From positions 1 through 10,944 of the forward strand of contig JAHFAA010000095.1 in NCBI GenBank assembly GCA_023250775.1: DNA of 10,944 nt, given 5' to 3'. How positions within the stretch are numbered: position 1 is the stretch's first letter; every line of letters begins with the position of its first letter. Below, in pieces: positions 1 to 6,483 of the stretch. Both the position numbers and the translations under genes were made by a program. The notes beneath the pieces are model-generated. The model saw only the letters and a list, made by a program, of their open reading frames with translations, had not been told where the DNA came from and made no database searches. Origin of the DNA: Bdellovibrionales bacterium (GTDB lineage Bacteria; Bdellovibrionota; Bacteriovoracia; Bacteriovoracales; Bacteriovoracaceae).

Positions 1-336
1 CGCGGTTATGTTTCGTTACCCGCTGGCGCTCAAGCACGTTTTTCAGTTGAGTACTTCTTTGCCGGGCAGCTAGGACCTAGAGTTGATAAGACTTTTGTTG
101 GTTACCAAGATCATGACTACCTCATCAGCAACACTCTTGGTGTAGAAGCATTGGTGTGGTCACCTTGCGGGGCCGATACGAACTTACGAGTAAACTCGGC
201 CATGACTCTTCGAACAACCAGTCAAGAGGCCATGGCGACTGTTGATACCGCCGACTTCAAAGCGGGAATCGTGTATCAAATCCAATGGAAACGTTGCGGG
301 CAACCAAGTTCAGACTTCGGTTACAGCGACTTCTAG
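1..336 (+). CDS. DUF4360-like secreted protein, C-terminal part (5' end outside window)
   Basis: The reading frame is open from the first base to the TAG at 334-336, giving about 111 residues of a protein that starts before the window. The fragment begins RGYVSLPAGAQARFSVEYFF. It later has the block VWSPCGADTNLRVNS, and it ends with a Cys-containing strand QIQWKRCG near the C-terminus. An RGY..LP.GA.A segment, a YFFAG segment, a WSPCG segment followed by a hydrophilic N-rich strand, and a closing beta strand match my memory of DUF4360. That is a family of small secreted proteins of unknown function, usually around 200 aa with a signal peptide. The two visible cysteines could form a disulfide in the periplasm or outside the cell. 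A strong terminator follows 30 nt after the stop, so this is the last gene of its transcript. The family call is from motif memory, and the N-terminal half cannot be checked here. No function should be inferred. Confidence 0.7.
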   Translation, partial: RGYVSLPAGAQARFSVEYFFAGQLGPRVDKTFVGYQDHDYLISNTLGVEALVWSPCGADTNLRVNSAMTLRTTSQEAMATVDTADFKAGIVYQIQWKRCGQPSSDFGYSDF

Positions 337-366
337 TTCCGAGGATAGTTTCATAAGAAAAGAGGG

Positions 367-402
367 AAAGGGCCGAGGATAATCTCGGCCCTTTTTCTTT
401 TT
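367..402 (+). terminator. Intrinsic terminator, probably bidirectional
   Basis: A perfect 8-bp GC-rich stem, GGGCCGAG (370-377) with CTCGGCCC (384-391), encloses a 6-nt loop (GATAAT). It is flanked by AAA on the left and TTTTTCTTTTT (392-402) on the right. On the plus strand this is a textbook terminator for the DUF4360-like gene ending at 336. On the minus strand the same stem is followed by TTTCCCTCTTTTC, a weaker U-rich tail. It could therefore also stop the convergent 64-aa gene that ends at 474. Confidence 0.9.
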
Positions 403-421
403 AGGTTACCATCTTTCATAG

Positions 422-472
422 CTGCTCATAATTTAGGCCAGAACGGTCAAAGATGACCTGAAGTATGAGCAG
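422..472. repeat. Nested inverted repeat after the 64-aa gene
   Basis: A perfect 9-bp outer arm CTGCTCATA (422-430) pairs with TATGAGCAG (464-472). Inside it a second 5-bp hairpin, GGTCA (445-449) with TGACC (454-458), closes a 4-nt AAGA loop. On the minus strand the structure begins one base after the TAA stop of the 64-aa gene (474-476). No U-tract follows directly. It may be a 3'UTR structure that stabilises or processes the transcript rather than a terminator. The true terminator is probably the stem at 370-391. Confidence 0.55.
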
Positions 473-473
473 G

Positions 474-668
474 TTAAGCAACATCTTCTTGATTGAAAGG
501 AACATTGGGAAGATTGGGAATCATGGCAAGCAAATCTTGCGACAAATTCAAAAATACTTTCGCCCGCTTTAAATCACCATTCTTAATTTCTTCTTTGGCA
601 GCGTCTTGAAGTAAAATGGCCTGGTCTAAGGCCTCGCTTTGAGTGGTAGCAGCTTGAGTTATCTTCAT
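474..668 (-). CDS. Small helical protein of unknown function (64 aa)
   Basis: This 64-residue, mainly helical, acidic-to-neutral protein starts MKITQAATTQSEALDQAI. The middle (about residues 10-50) reads as two amphipathic helices: EALDQAILLQDAAKEEIKNG, then DLKRAKVFLNLSQDLLAMIP. A proline-rich tail PNLPNVPFNQEDVA follows. There is no signal peptide, membrane helix or cysteine, so it is probably cytoplasmic. The helix-turn-helix-like alternation recalls a short TPR-type hairpin, but one pair is too little to call a family. The start is well supported by AAGGAGGT (672-679) just upstream. The gene stands alone: the neighbour upstream on this strand (the 392-aa gene, 830-2008) ends 161 nt before it, and it faces the DUF4360-like gene across a shared terminator. 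Function unknown. Confidence 0.75.
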   Translation of the reverse strand: MKITQAATTQSEALDQAILLQDAAKEEIKNGDLKRAKVFLNLSQDLLAMIPNLPNVPFNQEDVA

Positions 669-671
669 GGG

Positions 672-679
672 ACCTCCTT
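672..679 (-). promoter_or_regulatory. Perfect Shine-Dalgarno of the 64-aa gene
   Basis: Read on the minus strand this is AAGGAGGT, an 8-base match to the 16S rRNA 3' end. It sits only 3 nt before the ATG at 668-666. The match fixes the start codon. The spacing is shorter than the usual 5-9 nt, which can reduce or tune initiation. Confidence 0.85.
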
Positions 680-725
680 ATCAGAAGTTAACCTCAAAAC
701 AAGCTTAACGGATGTCAGAACTTTT

Positions 726-737
726 AAGGGGCCCCTT
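726..737. repeat. 12-bp perfect GC-rich palindrome upstream of the 64-aa gene
   Basis: AAGGGGCCCCTT is a perfect 12-bp dyad lying 57 bp upstream of the ATG of the 64-aa gene, in the 161-bp gap 669-829. A short TTGG...CCAA inverted pair (736-739 with 749-752) adjoins it. The position fits an operator for the small gene or a remnant of a hairpin. No convincing -10/-35 pair was found to anchor it, so the regulatory role is speculative. Apart from this and the SD, nothing else was recognised in the gap. Confidence 0.35.
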
Positions 738-829
738 GGTAATTTTTTCCAAAGAGGAGAAAAACACTGGTGCCAAATTAGACAGCACACTCGCTTTTCA
801 AGCAGTTAGATTGTCTAAAAAAAAGACGG

Positions 830-2008
830 CTAAAAAAGATGGAAGAGACCGTTCTCTATTTGATGTTTAATCACAGTGTGAATGCGTAAGTATTCAGGCA
901 TGAGCTCAGGCAGTGACTCATACATCTCGAACATCTTGAGATACTGCTCTTGAAAACGGGCATACAGTTCGACCAGGGAGGTTCGATGATTTTTGAATTC
1001 CGCTTCTAAGTTTTGTTTTTCTTCATCAGTACAGGCGCCGGCACTGCTCGAACATTTTTCTGATAGCTTCTGTAAATTGGCCATATACTCACGCTTCGAT
1101 TTAATGCGATCGAAGAGATCACGCGCCTTTAAAATTTCAAAATTCTCATCCGCAGTCCTGAAAAGAAAACGTTGACGTAAAATATAATAGATCATCATAT
1201 TGGCATTGACGGTGCTCGGCTCTTTACGGAGATGACGAATCAGCCTTTTCAGATGACGGTCGCCTTTGTTCTCGTTTCTCTCAGAATACAAAATCGCCAC
1301 GTCGTTAAGTTTCTGTTTCATTTCAGGCGAGAGAAGGGAAATATCCTGCCCAACGGCGGCGATTAAAACGAAATTGCGATCGGCCACTCCGGTGGCGGCA
1401 AGTTTTACCTGAGAAAGAACAATATTATTAAAAGCACGGTTGGGACGCACGGCCTCATCACCGAAGAGTGAAGAGATATTGGGAAGAAGATTATTGCGAG
1501 TTGCAAACATGGTGGTAATAGAATTTTTCAAGTCTGTATTCCGCATGCCAAGCTCGGCGGCCTTGTTGTGCGCGAAACTTGAGTCTATGATTTGCGCAAT
1601 TTGCGCCAAGTCAGTTTTATACTGCACCGTTTTTTCAAGATGAGTTTCCATTCGTGCCAACAGGGCGGCATCTTGCTCGCAAAAATGAGCAATCGACGTT
1701 CCCCATTCCTGGCCAAGATCAACCATGTCATCAATAGTCTTACTCAAAGCTGTATGAAACTCTTTCGTCCCTTGAGGAAGGGTGACAGCGGCACGATCTT
1801 TTTCGACAATGATTCGGTCAAGCCAATCGCGCACATCAATCAAGGTGAATTTTAAATTATTATAAAATCCAAAAACAGATTCCTTGTTATTTAAGTAAAC
1901 TTGTCGCGGAGACGAGGCGAGAGTCCCCGTGGTGACAGAGTCCAACGCCAGCACTTTCCAGAGCGGCAGAAGACACAGAATAATAAATAATAAGCCTTTG
2001 ATTCTCAT
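830..2008 (-). CDS. Exported helical protein of unknown function (392 aa)
   Basis: Residues 1-21 form a clear signal peptide: a basic MRIK start, a hydrophobic core GLLFIILCLLPLW, and cleavage probably after KVLA. The mature protein is almost entirely predicted helix, with many charged amphipathic stretches (for example residues 85-145 and 290-365) and long low-proline runs. Three cysteines remain after the signal (about 110, 319 and 326). The pair at 319/326 lies in CSSSAGACTDEE and could form a local disulfide. No enzyme motif or membrane helix is visible. It is most likely a periplasmic or secreted structural or binding protein. The ATG at 2008-2006 starts the signal peptide, but no strong SD precedes it (GGGGTTGGG lies 6-14 nt away). 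The gene is divergent from the DUF333-like/C1 peptidase pair across a 174-bp gap that must hold promoters for both. Family unrecognised. Confidence 0.8.
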   Translation of the reverse strand: MRIKGLLFIILCLLPLWKVLALDSVTTGTLASSPRQVYLNNKESVFGFYNNLKFTLIDVRDWLDRIIVEKDRAAVTLPQGTKEFHTALSKTIDDMVDLGQEWGTSIAHFCEQDAALLARMETHLEKTVQYKTDLAQIAQIIDSSFAHNKAAELGMRNTDLKNSITTMFATRNNLLPNISSLFGDEAVRPNRAFNNIVLSQVKLAATGVADRNFVLIAAVGQDISLLSPEMKQKLNDVAILYSERNENKGDRHLKRLIRHLRKEPSTVNANMMIYYILRQRFLFRTADENFEILKARDLFDRIKSKREYMANLQKLSEKCSSSAGACTDEEKQNLEAEFKNHRTSLVELYARFQEQYLKMFEMYESLPELMPEYLRIHTVIKHQIENGLFHLF

Positions 2009-2182
2009 GAATTACACCCAACCCCACAATGTGCTTTGAAAATGAAAAATTGTCCAAGAGTAAGTGGCGAGTATGCAATAGTTACAGGATATTAGGAAAA
2101 GAGATCGCTCTGGACGTTCTATCTTTTCAGTCAGTTATCCTGCATTTTTTATCTCTCAAACAAAAAATACCGATAAGTCAGC

Positions 2183-2770
2183 ATGAGATTTTATGAATTC
2201 TTAGGAATCTTTATTGTGATTGCCCTCATTCCCTTGAGTATGGCAGGGGAATCTTTTGGCGAAAAAAAGGCCCGTCAGCAAAGAGAACTGAAAAGCGCCC
2301 AACTGGCACAGCAAGTGCTGGATAAGGCCGAGCGGGAATATTTAAGTTATCGCTTTGGCACGCAGACCTTTGAAATTTTGCGTAACCGAAAAAAAGGAAT
2401 CACCATATCTAGCTACTGTGGTGATAATCTCGAAGACTTTCAGAAGAAAAAAGAATGCCAGGCCCTCTCAAAATTAGCACAGGCCGATCTTCGTCCCTTT
2501 ACTTCAAAAGATTTCGATGGCGGGAGGAATCCTGGGTCAGTGGTTTGTACAAAACAACTCGACGGCCAGGTTATTTATGCAACCGATTCTCGAGGGAATG
2601 TGCAGACATTTTGCCACTTCAAGGATGGTTCCATGCTTCGCAGTGATTCCATCGATTACTTTGCCAGTAAAAAAATTCCTCCCGAAGCGAAAGAGATTGA
2701 AGAAAATGTTGATATAAAAAAAATGGATGCTGTGTTGGACGCCAACGAAGAGAGTGAAAAAGGGAATTAG
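2183..2770 (+). CDS. Exported DUF333-like protein (195 aa), partner gene of a C1 peptidase
   Basis: A signal peptide covers about residues 1-21 (hydrophobic FLGIFIVIALIPLSMA, then GES). A charged helix or coiled-coil stretch follows (about 25-55, EKKARQQRELKSAQ...). Next is a compact Cys-bearing domain with four cysteines (about 79, 92, 122, 144), enough for two disulfides. The segment NPGSVVC at 116-122, the strand around 130-138, and FCHFKDGSMLRSDSI at 143-157 resemble the DUF333 pattern NPAS..C ... G..G.C.F.DGS.C..W, though the last Cys is missing. DUF333 proteins are small exported domains of unknown role, sometimes labelled putative hemolysin. The C-terminus (165-195) is acidic and probably disordered. 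The C1 peptidase starts 3 nt after the stop, so the two are co-transcribed and probably translationally coupled. A role as cofactor, substrate or inhibitor of that peptidase is only a guess. The start is chosen for the signal peptide, since the SD is weak. Confidence 0.75.
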   Translation: MRFYEFLGIFIVIALIPLSMAGESFGEKKARQQRELKSAQLAQQVLDKAEREYLSYRFGTQTFEILRNRKKGITISSYCGDNLEDFQKKKECQALSKLAQADLRPFTSKDFDGGRNPGSVVCTKQLDGQVIYATDSRGNVQTFCHFKDGSMLRSDSIDYFASKKIPPEAKEIEENVDIKKMDAVLDANEESEKGN

Positions 2771-2773
2771 TCT

Positions 2774-4786
2774 GTGAGTAAGAGACGGCGCAATCTTTTA
2801 TTATATGTTGTACGATTGATGCTGCTGATGAGTGGTCTGATCTCACTGCCTATTTTCGCCAGGGTCACCTGCGGTGGTAGTTCTCCAGCACCAGATACCA
2901 GCATTTTGAGCAGTGGTGGACGTCTTACCGACGTGGTTACGCAAGACCAAGATGGCCTAAATATCTGTTATGCCAATTCTCTCGCCTATTCTCTTCAGGC
3001 ACGTCTTGGACACCAAGTTAGTGCCCATCAGTTGGCGATTTCCGCCGGAATGGATGCTGCTCAGAGCGCCCTAGGCGGCAATGGGAGTGGAAGCGGGCGA
3101 ATCACCGCAGTCACAGGTCGCTCGACCGATGCAACTCATGATGTCCGTGGCGTCTTTGTCGATAATAATTCAGCCTGTGCCGCTTTCAATGCGGTGAAAG
3201 CACGGGGCGGTCGGGTATGTCCACGCCAGGATCTTGAAAATACCCTAACCCCCGCCGGAAGCAATCCTGATGATCAAGGACGTGTGATAAAGGCGCTCAG
3301 CAATCTTTATGATCGCTTCTCAACTTTAAAAGCGAACAACCCGGCGGCAGCAGGGCAGTTTCGCCAAGCTGTCATGGATATGCTTCAGCAAGGACAGGGA
3401 ACTTCGGCGGCCGAATGCCAGCGCCTTCGTCGTGAAGGAGTCCCCAAGGATTTCACCGATAAAATCACTGATAGCTGCGATTCTGCTCACACTCGACTTA
3501 TGACCACTTTAACTGAGTTGGGAAGGAAAAGAGCGGCATTGCCCACCGCCCCTGAAGTTGCCCCTACCGTAGCAGAGGGTGAAACCCCCGCTCCTACTCG
3601 CGCTAGCTTGCAGGCCGAGATTGATGCCTTGGAAATAAAGGCAACCATTGAGCGAGCAAAGATAAGACAAATGGGGACCATTCCAACCGATCCGGATTTA
3701 ACCGGCCAAACAGGTAGTGGTGGGATTTCTTCCACATGCCAACTCAAACCTTCAGTGGTCACAGCAATCCGTCAACAATATCTGCTTCCCCTTGGCGCCG
3801 CCATGGCAACCGAGAGCGGGGCCTTTAATACCTCAGGCAGCTCCATGAATGTCGCTTATGATGCTGTTTCTCACATTTTCACACCCATCCCCCAGGAAGT
3901 TGCAACCGCGCCAAATAGAAGTGTCTTTCCCGACTCAATTCTCTCCATGTCTGTCCGCGCCCGCGCCACTGAAGCAAGCATGCGAGACCGTTTGCGCTCC
4001 GATCTTCGACTCGTGGTACCGGCCTATTGTGCTGAGGACGCCAGCTATCTTAACTTGCAAAATCCCAATAACATTCGTCTCTTCATCAACAACAATTATC
4101 ACTTTTGCCCCACCACAGAGTTTGGCAGTGCCGCCGCAGAGGCCTTTAAAAGCGTCGCCGTCTTGAAAAAAGAAAACCTTCCCATCAGTGATATTTTGCG
4201 AGCGGTCGCCGACCTCGATAAGCGCGCTGATGATTATATGATGGGTGTCATTGGCGCAGATTGCGCTAACGTCACGACAAACAAGCTTGAGGCCCTAACA
4301 TGCGACGAAACTGTTTTGCCAACACGTCTCACCGCTGCCGAACGTGAAGGAAAAACACCGGCCGAAATCTATACGCTGAAAAAATTAAAAAGCCAGCGGA
4401 AGATGGCCCAGATGGCGCAAGATCATCTGGCAAAAGGTAACCCACTCATGCTGGCAATCTGTACAAATTTCTTAAAAAATCCCAACTCTGATAGTCGTTT
4501 TCGCGAACGTTGTGAGGCCACCGGCCCCCATGGCCGCCACATCATCACCGCTGTTGGCTATCGCTGTCGCCATGGTAAAATTGAATATCAGCTACTCAAT
4601 TCTTGGGGCAATCAATGCGAGTCCTATCGACCGGCCGGCCCCAACGACCCACCTCCGCTCTATGATTGTGACGAAAACAACGGAACAATTTGGGTGCCGG
4701 AAAATGTCTTAATCAAAAACACCTCGGCGATCAGTGCGGTGAATCCCCCTCCTGCAACCTTTGGCAAAGAAGACGCCACCCCTTAA
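2774..4786 (+). CDS. Exported papain-like (C1) cysteine peptidase with a very large insertion (670 aa)
   Basis: The protein starts at GTG 2774 with AGGGA at 2761-2765. A basic n-region (MSKRRRN) and hydrophobic core form a signal peptide ending about residue 29 (LPIFA). The catalytic Cys is in DQDGLNICYANSLAYSLQ: Cys65 with Gln59 six residues before it, the spacing of papain's oxyanion Gln19 and Cys25. At the C-terminus, GRHIITAVGY gives the catalytic His589 and LLNSWGNQC gives Asn609. A G.P.M..I strand (KGNPLMLAI, about 555-563) sits where C1 enzymes have their pre-His strand. All three active-site parts are therefore present, and activity is likely. The odd point is size: Cys to His is 524 residues, against about 134 in papain. 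The insert includes an A/P-rich linker (255-275), a charged helix (277-300), a G/S/T-rich linker (300-320) and several cysteines. It should act in the periplasm or outside the cell on proteins. Its partner gene is the DUF333-like protein just upstream. Confidence 0.85.
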   Translation: MSKRRRNLLLYVVRLMLLMSGLISLPIFARVTCGGSSPAPDTSILSSGGRLTDVVTQDQDGLNICYANSLAYSLQARLGHQVSAHQLAISAGMDAAQSALGGNGSGSGRITAVTGRSTDATHDVRGVFVDNNSACAAFNAVKARGGRVCPRQDLENTLTPAGSNPDDQGRVIKALSNLYDRFSTLKANNPAAAGQFRQAVMDMLQQGQGTSAAECQRLRREGVPKDFTDKITDSCDSAHTRLMTTLTELGRKRAALPTAPEVAPTVAEGETPAPTRASLQAEIDALEIKATIERAKIRQMGTIPTDPDLTGQTGSGGISSTCQLKPSVVTAIRQQYLLPLGAAMATESGAFNTSGSSMNVAYDAVSHIFTPIPQEVATAPNRSVFPDSILSMSVRARATEASMRDRLRSDLRLVVPAYCAEDASYLNLQNPNNIRLFINNNYHFCPTTEFGSAAAEAFKSVAVLKKENLPISDILRAVADLDKRADDYMMGVIGADCANVTTNKLEALTCDETVLPTRLTAAEREGKTPAEIYTLKKLKSQRKMAQMAQDHLAKGNPLMLAICTNFLKNPNSDSRFRERCEATGPHGRHIITAVGYRCRHGKIEYQLLNSWGNQCESYRPAGPNDPPPLYDCDENNGTIWVPENVLIKNTSAISAVNPPPATFGKEDATP

Positions 4787-4795
4787 GAAATAGAC

Positions 4796-4839
4796 AAAAA
4801 AAAGGCCATGCTCTCGATTCAAAGAATCAAGAGCATGGC
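4796..4839 (-). terminator. Intrinsic terminator of the 29-aa minus-strand gene
   Basis: The arm GCCATGCTCT (4805-4814) pairs with AGAGCATGGC (4830-4839). An inner GATTC/GAATC pair (4816-4820 with 4824-4828) closes a 3-nt loop. The single unmatched position (4815/4829) is a G-U wobble in minus-strand RNA but an A-C mismatch in plus-strand RNA. The T-run (A8 at 4796-4803) also lies downstream only for minus transcription, while the plus side continues ACAATCAGTT with no U-tail. Direction is thus clearly minus, ending a transcript that comes from the 29-aa gene 16 nt upstream. It may still slow plus-strand read-through from the C1 peptidase. Confidence 0.88.
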
Positions 4840-4855
4840 ACAATCAGTTAACGAA

Positions 4856-4945
4856 CTACTTTTTCTTAGGAGCTTTTTTTGCTACCTTTTTCTTTACTGT
4901 TTTTTTTGTCATCGTTCCGCAACCACATTTCGTTTTACAAACCAT
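4856..4945 (-). CDS. 29-aa Cys/Lys-rich microprotein
   Basis: This gene is below usual annotation length cut-offs. The ATG is at 4945-4943 and the TAG at 4858-4856. The protein begins MVCKTKCGCGTMTKKT and ends with a tail VKKKVAKKAPKKK. It has three cysteines in a C-x3-C-x-C pattern (residues 3, 7, 9) and 12 lysines in 29 residues, with no acidic residue. The Cys head could bind a metal ion such as zinc, iron or copper, or be redox-active. The K/A/P tail resembles histone H1-like or nucleic-acid-binding tails. Both readings are inference. Support for a real gene comes from three independent signs: an AAGGAG SD six bases before ATG, an intrinsic terminator in the right orientation just after the stop, and an otherwise empty gap between two plus-strand genes. 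The opposite-strand open frame over it has no SD and runs into the next gene. I do not recognise a named family. Confidence 0.8.
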   Translation of the reverse strand: MVCKTKCGCGTMTKKTVKKKVAKKAPKKK

Positions 4946-4951
4946 CTTTAT

Positions 4952-4957
4952 CTCCTT
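4952..4957 (-). promoter_or_regulatory. Shine-Dalgarno of the 29-aa gene
   Basis: Read on the minus strand: AAGGAG, then ATAAAG (6 nt), then ATG at 4945. Strength and spacing are optimal. This is the main evidence that the short frame is translated rather than being only a small RNA. Confidence 0.85.
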
Positions 4958-5030
4958 GAGAAATTTGCCGTTAATAAATTATGCGACAAGATAAGAAAAA
5001 AGTATGCAAAAATAATGAAAAGGAAATTGT

Positions 5031-5510
5031 ATGACTCCGAATTTCTCTGATCCTGTCGTCATCACGACCGCCATCGTCGTCATCCTGGGTGTCATGCTCG
5101 GCTGGTGGCAGTTTTTATCGAGTGTCTATCAACAGTACCGCATGATCGTGGACGCTGAAGAGATCGCCGGGGCAAAAAAAGTCAAGCTTCGTTCTTATGA
5201 CTCGAAAGACCTGACCAGCGCTGATCTTGTGGATTATTTTTCAATGTATTCTTATCTTGAGGCGGAAACCATGGCCAATCGCCTGAGGGCAAATTTGCCG
5301 GAGCTCAAAAAGAACGTCCGCGCCGTGACCAGCATTATCGCTTGGAAAATTGTATTCAAAAAAAGGCCTGGAAGAACAATCATCGGATTCGTTCTCCTCA
5401 TGCTTTTCCCTGCGGTTTGGCCTATCTTGCTCCCCTATCTTATTTTTCACCTCTACGCCTATACTCGCGCGGGGCGATTTGAAGATGACTGTCTTAAAAT
5501 TTCACCTTGA
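5031..5510 (+). CDS. Small membrane protein of unknown function (159 aa)
   Basis: The protein has a hydrophobic helix near the N-terminus (about residues 9-30, VVITTAIVVILGVMLGWWQF). A hydrophilic middle domain follows (about 35-110) with charged and aromatic residues (DLVDYFSMYSYLEAETMANR). A long hydrophobic stretch comes next (about 116-144, TIIGFVLLMLFPAVWPILLP then YLIFHLY) that could be one long helix or a proline-broken re-entrant hairpin. There is no signal-peptide cleavage site, so it is probably anchored in the inner membrane. The start is supported by AAAAGGAAA (about 5018-5026) some 5 nt before ATG. Its last 17 bp overlap convergently with the end of the barrel-protein gene on the other strand (stop codons at 5508-5510 and 5494-5496). 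It is transcribed alone, divergent from the 29-aa gene across an AT-rich spacer (4958-5030). Family not recognised. Confidence 0.75.
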   Translation: MTPNFSDPVVITTAIVVILGVMLGWWQFLSSVYQQYRMIVDAEEIAGAKKVKLRSYDSKDLTSADLVDYFSMYSYLEAETMANRLRANLPELKKNVRAVTSIIAWKIVFKKRPGRTIIGFVLLMLFPAVWPILLPYLIFHLYAYTRAGRFEDDCLKISP

Positions 5511-6483
5511 GATTCAAGGACGCATACCATTCTGAAGGAATCGAAACATTTCCGGCGCTCTTTTTGTCACTGCCCGAACGACCATGCCCGATATATATTG
5601 AGCGATCAAAAACCGGCCCCAACTGAAATTCACCCTGAACGGAATCCCAAAAGGTTTTACGAAAACCTAAGGCCACTTTTTTTTCTTCAATCGTTAGACG
5701 GTCTTTCGTGTTCTCTCTTTCCTGCGGAATATAATTTTGTCGTGTCATATAGTAACACGAAAAGAATTGAATCTTTTCGCTGCTGCCGTAGGCAATCTCT
5801 GAGCGAATATTAAAGGCATAGAACCCAAGAGAAAATGACCAGGGAGAAACGGGGGTCCAACGAAGAGAGAAAATGGGAAATCCCAGCATGGCGGTAAAGT
5901 TTTCGGTCTTGTACAGATAGCTCACACCCGGAATAGGGATATAGTTTCCGAGTGGACCATTGTTAGAAAAAAAGAGCATGAACATCCAGTAACCTTTGCC
6001 GGAACCTGGGAATCCATAATTTCCAATAAAATTATAAGTAAGATCATTGGATTTCAAAGAAGGTTTATCACCGGCATATCCAACCGTGCCTCTTAATCCC
6101 CAGCTCTTTTTTTCTGGCAATTGCTGATGATATTGAGCGCCGGTTTCCATACGATAAAGATCACGGGAGACTCTTTTTCCAGAATCCAAAACAACCCGAT
6201 CTCCCAAATGAAAGTAAGTGTTATTAAACAAAAGCGAGACAGAATTTGTTTCTGTTTTGTACATGGGCGCGAGCAGGTTTAATTTATTTTCCGTAAACGA
6301 AGGGGCCTTATCTCCGGGACTGTATCTTCCTTCATAAGTCATCATGGGAATGGGGGGCCCCATGGAAGTAAAACCACCAAAAGGGTCGACGCCACGAGAG
6401 ACCTTGGAGGGCCTTGACTCGTCAGACGCTGCCAGCGCGGATGACAAAATCATCGACAGGAGAATGAGAGTGATGAATCTCAT
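5494..6483 (-). CDS. Outer-membrane beta-barrel protein (329 aa), DUF6268-like
   Basis: The chosen start is ATG 6483-6481, because the next residues MRFITLILLSMILSSALA form a signal peptide. The ATG also overlaps the stop of the peptidase gene as ATGA, a sign of translational coupling. The frame extends 18 codons upstream (to 6537), but those codons lie inside the peptidase gene and have no SD. After the signal there is an about 50-residue P/G/S-rich stretch. The rest is alternating aromatic/hydrophobic strands with short turns (for example NSVSLLFNNTYFHLGDRVVL, FTAMLGFPIFSLRW, WSFSLGFYAFNIRSEIAYG). It ends SLNLKVKF, with the C-terminal Phe typical of BAM-inserted barrels. The length fits 10-14 strands. 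The pattern resembles DUF6268-type barrels, which is a modest-confidence family guess. Last gene of the three-gene minus operon; role unknown, perhaps a channel or surface protein. Confidence 0.75.
   Translation of the reverse strand: MRFITLILLSMILSSALAASDESRPSKVSRGVDPFGGFTSMGPPIPMMTYEGRYSPGDKAPSFTENKLNLLAPMYKTETNSVSLLFNNTYFHLGDRVVLDSGKRVSRDLYRMETGAQYHQQLPEKKSWGLRGTVGYAGDKPSLKSNDLTYNFIGNYGFPGSGKGYWMFMLFFSNNGPLGNYIPIPGVSYLYKTENFTAMLGFPIFSLRWTPVSPWSFSLGFYAFNIRSEIAYGSSEKIQFFSCYYMTRQNYIPQERENTKDRLTIEEKKVALGFRKTFWDSVQGEFQLGPVFDRSIYIGHGRSGSDKKSAGNVSIPSEWYASLNLKVKF

Noticed and set aside
1592..1855. 87-codon plus-strand frame opposite the 392-aa exported protein
   Set aside because: There is no SD, signal or domain. 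The minus-strand gene has a clear signal peptide and continuous coding character.
3487..3762. 91-codon minus-strand frame within the C1 peptidase
   Set aside because: It lies wholly inside the peptidase on the opposite strand, has no SD or recognisable domain, and is a shadow frame.
3849..4166. 105-codon plus-strand frame within the C1 peptidase
   Set aside because: It is an out-of-frame shadow with composition unlike a real protein (many S/P/T) and no independent start signal.
4961..5030. Promoter hexamers in the AT-rich spacer between the 29-aa and 159-aa genes
   Set aside because: Several partial matches (for example CATAAT on minus, TTGCCG on plus) exist, but none has a matching partner at 16-18 nt, so no promoter is called.
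4808..5050. 80-codon plus-strand frame opposite the 29-aa gene
   Set aside because: It has no SD, begins inside the terminator stem, is rich in F/C/L because it is antisense to a lysine-rich gene, and overlaps the start of the well-supported 159-aa gene.
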